Assembly: GCA_963969395.1 (NCBI GenBank)
Contig: OZ017797.1
Coordinates: 3,472,001-3,536,000 of the forward strand
DNA: 64,000 nucleotides
Direction: 5' to 3'
Origin: Pseudoscleropodium purum
Lineage: Eukaryota > Streptophyta > Bryopsida > Hypnales > Brachytheciaceae
Below the pieces are notes generated by a model, which was given only the letters and a program-made list of their open reading frames with translations, was not told the origin of the DNA and ran no database searches. Positions 1 through 10,496 of the stretch are shown one piece after another. The translations under genes and the position numbers were made by a program. How positions within the stretch are numbered: position 1 is the stretch's first letter; every line of letters starts with the position of its first letter.

Positions 1-301
1 TTAGAAGACCATTTTTATCCTTCCAAGACAGTTGCCATGAATTCCGTTGTCAATCCTCTGAACGGTACCAGTCTACCTCCCGAGTGCTCAAATGGTTAAA
101 AGTGATTGCTTCCGAATTCTCAGGAATTGAAATGAATCAGTTTAGAAGCTTCAAGAAAGATAACAAATCACCAATGCAAAGACTTCATTTTTGAATGATA
201 AAAATAATTTTTTGAAAGTTATGATGATTAGCGACTGTAAGCTTCCGAAATGTACTTTCTATTTTGAGATTTGGGTTAAAGTGTCTTGGAAGACTTGTTA
301 C

Positions 302-1970
302 TTCTTCTCCAGAAGAACATTGGCAGGTTCTCGTTTCTGCAGCTTCTCAATCTCCTCGTTCATGACATCGATTTCCGCCTGGAGCTCCTGCTTCCGGATC
401 CTGATTTTGGATAAGTAGTAAGTCTTGTCCTGCACCTGGCGACCCGGCCCTGGACACGCGGTGCGTGGAAAGAATATCAGGTGACCTTCTAGACCTCAAT
501 GCTGTTGGAATAAGTAAAGCAGTGACGTGCAGGAGAGAGGGGGCAAAGCACCTTGGCAGCTGGACCGCGACGTCATCAGGCCTTGTTGTGTGAGCGGCCT
601 GCTCTCCACCTTCACTTCTGAGTTCATCCCAAGCGATCCACCTACAAACACCGTGTACAGTACAGCAAGAATCCATCAATGGCAGCAACGCTCAATGAAC
701 GTTAGTGAGCGCGCGGCTCTACCTTGAGACCAGGAACGATTTCGCACTGCAGATAACGCATGGTATGGCAGCAGTTGAGCGCGTGTACTGAGAACTGCTG
801 TACCATGCATTGTCCATGGTGCCAGGTCGTTTCAGTGCGTTACTGTGTTTTTAGAGAAATTTGTTTCTCAGTCTTTACAAGACTCATTATAATCCACTGT
901 TTAATTTGTGCCCATTACATGTAGGATAAGCAGCTAGAAAAAGGTGCTCATTCACGTAAATGAGCATGCTCAACACGGGTAGTAGCCCCAGTGACGTCAC
1001 AGGTGTTTCTCATGTAGCAAACTATATGTGGGAAATGGTACATGAGACGATCTCTAACCAGTACACGCTCGTGGTCCGACTTATCATAGCCAGCCTTCCT
1101 CAGGGATGAAGTTGCAGCTTCCCAGTGCAAGCACATTGACATGACCGTTCTATTGTACGGCGTGCAACATGGCTTCCAAAATTGCTCAACACTCCTGCGA
1201 CTCGCCACTACCCCAATTCATCCCACACCGTAGAACCACCATGTCAAGGTGCTAAACATTGCATGATGCATTGTGCGAAATAAACAGCCAAAAAATCGGC
1301 ATGCAATGCGTTTCAATTGTCACCAAAGTTCTCACTTAGGGATTCGATTCCCATTAAGCAAGCCAAAACAAATTTTTTTCAGAACTTTTTACGTTTGATA
1401 TCAGCAGCCCTAAAAATGTAAACTGCTTCCTGCCATTGCAATCAATCCGTAGAAATTCAGCACTCTTTCCCCTAGGATAACAACAGAAAAAAGGTCCCTG
1501 TGATGGGAAACCCTAAAGTGTCGATCCGGAGAGAAAGCAAAATCACGGTCCCACGCTCAATTCTAAATTTCAGATCATCAATACCACACGAGCCTCCCTT
1601 CGTTAGAAGATATGTAATTTGAGTGTCACTCGCAATGTCTTCTTCAGAATCGCTCGTGGGACCTTAAATGAACAGACTCTGAATGTACGCCAGTCACAAG
1701 AGTTAACCTCTCTCTACCACATGAGACTCTCTATCTCGTAGACGATGGGAGAGTACCCGGAGTTCCAGGTCGCATGCTGCAAATGCTGCGGGACGTCGAG
1801 GGCCGAACAGAGCCGTGAACAGAGGGAGGCCGTCCCGCGTAGCTGAAGGAGCTCATCTGCCGCACGTGCTGCCCGTGTGCGCTCCTCGCGGGCGGCGAGT
1901 CTCCTCCCTGCGAAGAAGGCGTCGACGAGCCGACTGTGGAGCTCATCGTGGACCTGCGGCTCAAATCCAT
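302..1970 (-). CDS. IFT74: Intraflagellar transport protein 74 (IFT74), N-terminal part, cut by window edge
   Basis: IFT74 is a coiled-coil IFT-B core subunit that, with IFT81, carries tubulin and other cargo along the axoneme. Three exons can be joined: 1970-1757, 641-552 and 449-302, with phases 1, 1 and 2. The first encodes a Ser/Pro/Arg-rich disordered head (MDLSRRSTMSS..., then GRPPSVHGSVRPSTSR and MRPGTPG). The second carries the family signature SRPLTQQGL. The third carries GPGRQVQDKTYYL and starts the coiled coil (KQELQAEIDVMNEEIEKLQK). This order matches the start of animal and algal IFT74. The start is the first ATG of the head exon, since upstream in-frame codons reach no other ATG. 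The exon after 302 (donor AA|gtaaca) is not visible in 1-301, so the rest lies beyond the left edge. The first intron is about 1.1 kb. If the 302 donor is not used, a stop follows at once (298-300) and the locus would be a fragment. The family call is firm; completeness is unknown. Confidence 0.8.
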
Positions 1971-3810
1971 GACACTTCGACTTCTCTTCGATTCTCCTCT
2001 AGAAACAAAACCCAAAATCTCCTCTCACGCACTTCCTTCTCGATCGATCTCTCAACCCACCTCTCGATCATTCAGCTCACATTTTTATTCTCTCTTGTGT
2101 CGATCATGTTGCCCAAGCCATCCAGTTCTTTCCAATCGAGTCTCTCTGAGTTTGTTTTGAACCAAATTGCAACCATTATCCAATTTTATCGAGCGAAAAC
2201 AAAAATTTACATCGGAGATCGATGACACTGTAAACCACTCATGGAATCTGTACAGTTGTTTTCATGATGCTCGTCGACAGTTATAAATTAGTTTGCTGTA
2301 TGCATGGATTATCCTCCTCCGTTTCCGATGTCGATGCTAAAACTAAACTCCTGATGTAAAATTGGGGCAGCAGAGAATTCGAGGGTCTGTCTTCACGGCC
2401 CAGTTTTGAGCAATTCGTCAGGTTTTGCAAGCAATTCCAAGTTTGTGGATCTTGCGATCTGGACTGGAATGATGAAGCTTTTTTCATGCATACACAGGAT
2501 CTGCAGTGTAGGACAGAGATAAAACGTCCATTCAAATGTACGCACATTCATCGACATGTCGCAATATCATCCTACTTTGAAGCTTTTTCGGACTGATTTT
2601 AGGTGATTACATCCATTAAAATTTGTATAAGACTTTGAAAAAATGTTCTAAGATTATCCCCTGAAATTGCACTCTATCATAGAATATCTTGAATAATCTT
2701 ATTTGGCAGCTAAAGAGAGCATAGATTTGATGGGCAGGTTGATTTTAAAATTGGCAAATGCATAGGTTTCAAGATTTTATAATTTCAAAAAAATTTGACA
2801 CTGTAGTAAGAAGAACATCAAAGTCTCACTATGAAATTAACATTGTCCCTATATCCATGCTAAATTTGTAAGAATTTGTCATAAAATTTCATAACTGGTT
2901 GTTGTTTTCTAAGTGCTAATGTGGCATCATTCCATTGGCAATCCATCACCATCACAAGTTGCAACTCATAATTTTCTTTCCTTTCAATTTGTTTCCTATA
3001 CCTTGAAATCATGAAGATCAAAGGTTGTGATTGAAAAGTGAACAATAGGTTATGTCCAATAACCTACTCGCCGCTACGGCAATCAATTTATGTTGTGTCT
3101 TGTATCTTGACTAACATCAAGTGATTTGCGGACTAAACAAGGTTGGACAACTTAAATAGGGTTGCAATCTAATCACATTTATCCCATCATTGCAACTACA
3201 AATGACAAATTTTAAAAGGATTAAGAGATTTTTTATATCTCAAATCGTATTTTAAAAATAAATTTTATATCCTTTAGGTGGTTTAAATTTTGAATTCTTT
3301 AGAAGCCTCGATGTAATTCAATTGCAGACCAAAAAGTTGCAAGTTGAATGAAAATTGAAATGTAATTTAGATAAAGAAGTGAAAAGAGGGCCAAATGAAG
3401 GGAGGTTATTGATGACTTATAGACTAACTCTCATACCTCACATAAAATCCATTTCTCAATTGTAATGATGTTATCTTTTTATTTCATTAATCATTTACAA
3501 TTTTCGAATTCTTGATAAAACATTCATTCTATTAATGAACATGTCATATGAAGTACTAATTACTTGGTTAGTTATTAGAATGAGAAAAATGATTATCACT
3601 ATCCACAAGCTCCTCATATTTTTCTTATTAACATCAATGATTAGCTAAGATTATACGACAAATGTTTAGGTGTCATTGAATATCATTGCATGGTAAATAA
3701 AAAAGTAGCTATTTTTATTCTAGAATACACTCTATATAGTACAGAACACTAAATAATTAGTGATTTAAATTATATCAATTTGAACAAGTGAAGTACTACT
3801 TGGATTGCAA
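1971..3810. other. Spacer between IFT74 start and carboxypeptidase 3' end
   Basis: This holds the presumed IFT74 promoter and leader (about 1971-2300, moderately GC-rich near the ATG) and then AT-rich DNA. A minus-strand reading frame at 2281-2547 shows no family motif and is probably chance or leader. From about 2550 to 3810 I see no coding signal; the stretch next to 3810 must contain the 3' UTR of the carboxypeptidase gene. Confidence 0.5.
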
Positions 3811-6800
3811 TCATCCTAGGCATTGATCTTGCACCAATTTGACAATTCCAAGATCACTCCCATAATTTAGTGAATTAGCCATCCATCTTTCTATCATATC
3901 TTGAGCAAACAATGGTTGATCAGTTGGCACCTGAGAGAATCATAAATTGTCAACATCAAGAAGAAATCCAATGCAATTTTCACCCACTAGAATGAGCAAA
4001 ACACATGCCCATGACTTCCCAAATTTTGACATATTGCTTGAAAACTTTAGATAATATGTGATTCTTGGTGTGGAATCCCAAACAAGTGCAATTTTATAAC
4101 ATGAATGTCATCCACATTATTATTTTGAGGAGATAATATTGAGTAAGAGAGCTCATGAAAAACTGAAAAATTCAATCATTTTGATTTGAACTCCAATGAG
4201 TTGAGAAGACTAGTATTGGTGATCAAAGCTCCAAATCCCATTTTTCTAGATTGAGAGACAGTGTTGAGGCAACTCTTGAATACTATCAACTATGGTCGAG
4301 CCCTTGAACATTGGACTAGTCTCCACGGAAATCATCTATTTTGTTAGCGTGTGCATTTTTGAATAAAAAAATGAAAAAACACTCATTGGAGAATGAATAG
4401 TTGCACTTCTGTCCGACACAGCAAGCTTCTTTGTCATTCATCAACTAGAAAATGGTTGCATAGTTGTTTATGGGCTAGAGTTCATAAATGCCTCCCAACA
4501 GAGATTGGTATGCATTGGGTATGGCATGTCAATGGTACGGTACAGTAAGTTAAAAGCCAAACTCTTTTACCAACAGAACATTGATGGAGAGGTGATCAAA
4601 TTTGTAAAAACAGAATAAAAAAGATCCACCTTGATCAACTTAGAGTGAGTTAAAGGGATTGTCCATTTTCCATGAGTCATGACGTACTGTCAGTGGCCAG
4701 GGGTGTGAAGTTGTTTCCATGTAAGCTTACCTGATGGCCAGCTCCTTGAACCACCACATGAGAAAGGTTTTTCCAGCGACGCCAATAACCAGCAAGTCTC
4801 CGATTGACTCTCCAAACCTCCCGCTCGGAATACCAGAAGCTCTTGATCTGGTCCCAATCGATGGATCGCATCCATGCCTCGTTGCACGCAGGACCATCCC
4901 TGGCATCGTACATTCCTTGGTACAGCAATACAGGAAATCCGGCCCTCAGCACAGCCTCCACCATCCACTTGGTGCTTTTCATTGTATCCTGCAATTGTGC
5001 CGAACATAGCATTAGCATCCCACACACGGCAGACCTGTCCAGCAGAACATTCTTGAATGGGAAGGCATGGAGCCCCATGCTACAGTTTTACTGTAACAAG
5101 AGTATATTTGTGTTATTGTGGTCCACATGCAATACATGAGCAAGCTTGCATTCAAAATGTTCTACCGTGAAAGCAGACTTGATTCATGGAAAGCAAAGGG
5201 TTCCCTGCCTTGGAGTTCAAGAATGCTAGGAGTTGCCGTTGTTGAACGCTGAACAGTCCCGTTGAAACGGATGGACGCTTATATTGTTGGTCTGTCTTTG
5301 CTGAAGTATAACAATCTGACAACTGCAGAACATTTTGCTTCTAGCCATTTACTAGGGGACATCTTGACTTGCTTAAAACGATTTGAATTAGTGCGACTTC
5401 ATCTAAGATGCGCAATGACGTAGGGGCAATGTATAAATAGCAAAGATGCCTACTCACAGTATTGACATTAAGTTTGACACTCTTTGGGGTCCTTACTCGC
5501 AGATTTGCAGTCACAGAGAGGTGACCATCTCCTAGGGCTTACAACTCCCTAGTTCGGGTATTGGGAAGTTCGGTCTGTCCGGCCAATGGCCCATCCTGGT
5601 CGCCCGGCCCCTCGGGATTGTAGTTTATGCCTTTTCTTGTCATGCAATGAGTCACCTCATTTGTTCAAAAAACAAGAAGAAGCCATTGGAATGGTTCCCT
5701 CCCTCACGACCCGGAACTCTCTAATTGAACCTCGTTTTATTTTCACAAATAATTTCACAAATAAAATAGATCTGAAAGTGAAAATCGACTTTCATGCTGA
5801 CAGTTGATTTGAGATGATTGGGGAAGTAAGAATAATTTTGCCAGTGCATTTAATAAATGAACAGTGACACAGAAATGTATGGGTAGGAGATAGAGAACTC
5901 ACTGCAGCCATCGCCTTCTTCACAGTATTGCGGTTGCTCACCCACGCTGAGGATCCTTTCTCCACTTTCAGAGCAGCTCTTGTAGATACACTATTCAGGA
6001 AAGGGGCCAAAAACTCCACACCATCCTTCAGAGGTGCCACCCAGTACACATCATAAGATTACAAACATCGTACATAAAGCACAATCTACTTGAAATCACC
6101 TCAAACACATAGCCACGAGGAAACTCATGTGCGCATGTGAATTACGATGAAGGAGAAACTGTAAGGCTTGAACTAAATCTCACACAAAACCTGCCTGTTT
6201 CAATAATTCTCGTCCAGAAACAAAGTAATTCAAGATATTTCATGGATGCACTGGAAATATTACTGACCTCCCGGTGATGGTATCTGCAACTGCGACGAAT
6301 GTCAAGCAAGGTCGCCACGCCACTCGCTTTATAAATGTACATGACCAATTCGAGATTCTTCAAATTTGCTTCTAACCATTGTCCTCTACGATCCATTAGG
6401 GAAGAAAATCAGGCAAACAAGGCCCGCCTAACAAGAAAATCCAGAGATATTGGATAAGTAGGGTGTTGTACAAAAATCAAACAACTCCAAGTGAAAGCAC
6501 TGGGTCCAACCTTGATATCATTGACCCACCGAATTCTCAGAGTAGATCTAAATTTTTATGTCAAGCTATCTCCATTTGCACGTTATATATATATTTACCC
6601 TCTTCTCTAGTCACCGTTATAGTTTATAAGATAATTCATGGCTACTTCGTTAAAACGTTACATACCTCCTTGGATAAGAATGTAGTAACGAGACCTCTCA
6701 TGGAGAATACACGGCATCCCATGGGGAATAGACAAGGACCCCTGTTGGTATGTGCCCTGCTGCCTTGCCTTTCATCGACAAGCATACAAAACTACTTGTT

Positions 6801-8374
6801 CACTCTTGTTCTAAGGACCTTTTGCACTTCAATTTATCTACCTAATGCGAGACAGAAATAATTTACATTCCGCGCACAAGTCAAAACACTTCTGGGAAAA
6901 GCATGGAGAAAGTGACTATACAGTATGCAAGCACAGAGCAAGAAGTGCAATCAAAGTGAAACTAAAGTCTTACTGATCAATAAGTGCAACCAACTCGCGA
7001 GACAGCTCCCGCACTGCAACACTCTGCGTCTCATCAATCAAGCCCAAGTAAAACGCAATGTCGGCAGATTGCGCAATCTGCAACACATGCAGCCCATCAT
7101 GTCAGCAAAAGAAAGATCAACACAACAGCAATCAACCGTGCACAGAATGAAGGTTTGCAACAAACTCACGCACTAGTGGGGGATTGCATTTGAGGTAGCA
7201 CGAGTGGTGCTTAAAACAAAACGGTATTAATGACATTATCATAGAATGTTGTTCCAATGCATTCATTTCGTGCCTACAACATGGTTTTAACTTCATTGGA
7301 ACCCTGATCTGTAGAGGTGGAAGCCAAGCATTTAATATGGAGAGCGTCGTTTTATCTCATAATCTTGCCCTTCTTTAGGGTTATGCAGTCCGTTTCGGGT
7401 GTCGTCCTAAGTTGCTGTCCCCACTTGTGCAAGCGATGAGAGGGTGGACCTGAATGCGAGGATCCGTGAGACCATTGCCAATGGCCATGCCGGCGAACTG
7501 CGCAAACTTGTCTAGCTTGGAGGAGTTGTGAGATAGCATGTAATATGCCAGCGCTGGGACATACTTTCCAGCGTAGCTCTCCCCGGCCAAGAAGATGGGG
7601 CGTTTCCGAAACTCCGGATTCTGTAACAGCCAGCTCTGCAATGCGTAGAACAAATGCGCCGCCACTGTGTACTCGTCACTCGGAATCTCCGCCGAGAGCG
7701 CCGCGATGCTGAAACCCACGCCGATGGGTTGGTCGATGAACAACAACCCGCTCCTACATCCCCCACCCACCCTCAGCAAGTTGCACCAAGCATGCAATGC
7801 AACAATTGTGTGACAAATACATTAATTCTTTTGTTTCTGTAAACAGGGTAAGCAAGTGGCTTCACCATTTTAAGGCTACTGAGACCCAGGCTCCGCTCCT
7901 CACGCTCCGTAACCTTACAATGCCCAATAGCCTTACAATGATGAAGTAGCTCGCAAAAACCGATGCTTATTTTACAATGAAAAAGTATCCTCTGTATCAT
8001 AGGGAGGCCTGTGTGTGATCACTGTAACTATGATGGGAGCTATGGAAGAAAGGGAGAGACGGATGTTGCCTGCGATTCCAGGAGCCTTCATTGGGAGTGA
8101 GTTTGAGCTTCTCGTTCACTTTCCACGGCCCTAGCTCGTAGAAGCAGCCGATGAGGCTGGAGCAGCCGGGGCCGCCGTTGAGCCACAGCACAACGGGCGT
8201 ATCAGTCAGTCTGCGGACATTGTTGGTGGCTTCGTAGAATACGTAGAAGAGTCGCGACTTGCTTTCGGCGCTGATGGGCAGGTACCCGGAGCTCGTGGGG
8301 GTCGCCTCGTCTGGGAAGTCGGCATTGATCTCGGGCCTTGCAACCTCGGACTCGTCCGCACCATTCTCTGAACC
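3811..8374 (-). CDS. Serine carboxypeptidase-like protein, SCPL50 type (family S10); first exon missing
   Basis: S10 serine carboxypeptidases are secretory or vacuolar alpha/beta hydrolases that remove C-terminal residues; some plant members act as acyltransferases. Seven exons join in phase: 8374-8070, 7753-7450, 7077-6974, 6385-6268, 6025-5903, 4988-4731 and 3930-3811 (TGA), giving 443 residues. Visible in order: SSGYLPI near the mature N-terminus, the oxyanion motif [34 protein letters not shown], the nucleophile [18 protein letters not shown], the catalytic Asp in [12 protein letters not shown], and the catalytic His in QGAGHQ|VPTDQP. All triad residues are present. The ELGPW and YDARDG versions point to the SCPL50 branch rather than the acyltransferase clade. 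The exon at 8374 opens after tttccag with no in-frame Met and a stop just upstream, so an upstream exon with the signal peptide must exist. A minus-strand frame ending at a possible donor CACACC|gtgagc near 8890 is phase-compatible but has no signal-peptide-like stretch. The intron after 8070 appears to use a GC donor. Confidence 0.88.
4370..4460 (+). repeat. Repeat fragment inside the last carboxypeptidase intron
   Basis: The stretch with CACTTCTGTCCGACACAGC and TTTGTCATTCATCAACTAG resembles 24270-24345 and 51990-52050. It is a short copy of a dispersed repeat lying in the roughly 800-bp intron between the last two coding exons (3931-4730). Confidence 0.5.
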
Positions 8375-10496
8375 CTGGAAAGCACAGCACGGTTAAGATT
8401 TTCAATGAAATTTCAAAGATACACGCATAGGACACCCTTAGGGACCTGACTTTGGCTCCCGAATTGACAACTGATACCAACAGCAACTCGAATCTTCCAA
8501 CCAACACTAGGTTGGCCTCCGAGTAGCAAGCATTGAGTGTAAGAAAACATGACTTGACTGAATTGGGCGATGGCTACTCATCCTTGAATGGAATTCAGAG
8601 GTTGTCTGCTGTCTCTTCAATAAAGAAATACATGACCTCCCTGCAAGCGTTTAAATGATTAATCATCCGATACATCGAATGAAAGATAATCTGGTTATTC
8701 TCAAGAGAGTTAATTCTCATAGTACCCAAAGTGATCACTCCAATGAGCTCTATTGATTGATCTCCGAATGAAAGCACTCTCATAAATAATCGGTAAAATG
8801 CTGAAAGTTGGGGAAAGAGTATCCTCTACCTTACTGCTATGAAAATGGAAATGGTTGTAAAGGTTTGGCATGAAAAGGAGGTGCTCACGGTGTGGGAGAG
8901 AGCCTGTGATGAGAGAGATGATGATTTGGGGTGCAGCTTCTTAGAGGCAGTTTTGAAGGCGCTGATTTGGTGCTCCTGCTGGCCATGACTGGCCGGACAC
9001 TTTATTCTAGAGCTGTGAGGCACTTTGATGCCTGTGAGAGCTCCCATTGGGACCGCCGAACTCCCCCTAGTCGAGTAACTGCCATTCTGGAGGTTGACTC
9101 TCAAGCACAATTGCAGACTCTTTATCGATTCAGTTCTTCCAATTGCCTGTTGCAATGAATTACAATCCATTGCGAGAGTCTCTCCGCCGCAGATGGTTCT
9201 GTTGTGATTGTTGCAAGGTCGAGGTCTCCTGCAGCTCATTCTCTATCGATCGAAACCGCCTGTGCAGCTAGCACGTACCCATCGTTCACCCCAACCCAAA
9301 CGAGATCCTGGTTCCATAACCGCTTCAGTCACTTCGAGCAACGACCCTCAAGTGCTCACTACCATCATTGAATCCCGTCTCCTTCCCATTAATATGGTTG
9401 TATTTCTTCGCAATCGTTGCTGGTCTCACCCTCTGTTTCTTCGCAATACCTCGTGCTCACAAACTACAACAAAAGTTCTATGCTGTCCGGTTAGAAAATG
9501 TTTCACGAATTTTCCTAAGTACCGTTCCCCCGATATGTTTCGTTCCAAATATTCTTCTCTGTGCAAGCTTGGAGTACGTCTACAACTGCTGGAGACATGA
9601 AATACTCAGCAACTAACTCTTAACCGTGCAGAGATTGGGTTGTGCAAGCAACTCACTGTAAGAGATACCACCTACGGAGCCACTTATCTAACCAGAGTTA
9701 AAGCTGTGCTGAGCACAGGTCCTCGTTGCTGCATGAGTCCCAAAATCAAGTAAGTCGATCACCTGGGATTGTGAACACGTCAAGTGGGCAGGCTCGCATG
9801 TGCCTTTGCTTCTCTCCCTGACTTCGCTCAATTTTACCTTCGAGGAACCTCAAAGTATTCGGTGCAGAAATGACGACTGCACTGCGTGCAAATGCAGACT
9901 AGGACGAAGTTGGCTAGAATTCAACCTCAGTGTAAGGACTCTGAAACTCACTACACGTGTCAAGTAGGTGATTGAAAATAAGCTACTGGCGTATCAGTGT
10001 TTGATTCATGCAGACTGCTCGGCGAGCTGCAAAATGCCTCTGTGTCGGGCCATGAATTCTTCTGACAGTCCTTACGAAAAAGCGTTCGCATTCATAAAAC
10101 TTCGAAGTCCAACTTCAGGAACGCAACTTGCAACATTCACTGTTGAAGTTGGCAATCATTGAACCTGCAAAGCAGAAAACCGACACATTGATTCATTTGC
10201 TAACCTGACCACGGATGAAACACTACCATTTATTGGACAATGTAAACGGCTATGTCACAATTGGAACTTGTGTTTTATAATACAAAGGATGCAATAGCTT
10301 TCCGGAAAACACTGCTCTGAATAACAGCTTTCCTTTGACAAGGCCAAATACATGGAAGGATACTAGTCTAAGTGGAGCTATTAAAAAAAAGGGGGTTGAA
10401 ACAATACTTATGCTGCAGCAACCTCCAAGGGTTCATTCAAAGTTGAAATTTGTGATTCGCAGAAACTAGATTTGACATGATATGCTAAATCTAAAA
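8375..10496. other. Carboxypeptidase upstream region / adenylate kinase 3' flank
   Basis: About 2.1 kb. It must contain the missing first exon and promoter of the carboxypeptidase gene, and the 3' UTR of the adenylate kinase gene next to 10496. Several reading frames of 60-137 codons occur on both strands (for example minus 8826-9239 and plus 9208-9616), but none shows a recognisable motif, and some open only with non-ATG codons. No gene is called. Confidence 0.4.

Noticed and set aside
1325..1360. GGGATTCGATTCCCATT, resembling a tRNA T-arm
   Set aside because: No acceptor stem, D-arm or anticodon arm can be placed around it.
1815..2225. Plus-strand Arg/Cys-rich frame suggesting a cysteine-rich protein
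   Set aside because: It is antisense to the IFT74 head exon (1757-1970), which explains the GC-rich codons; the plus frame is interrupted by stops and matches no family.
9208..9616. Hydrophobic plus-strand frames that might encode a small membrane protein
   Set aside because: The most hydrophobic frame starts with TTG rather than ATG, has no family resemblance and lies in the upstream region of a gene on the other strand.
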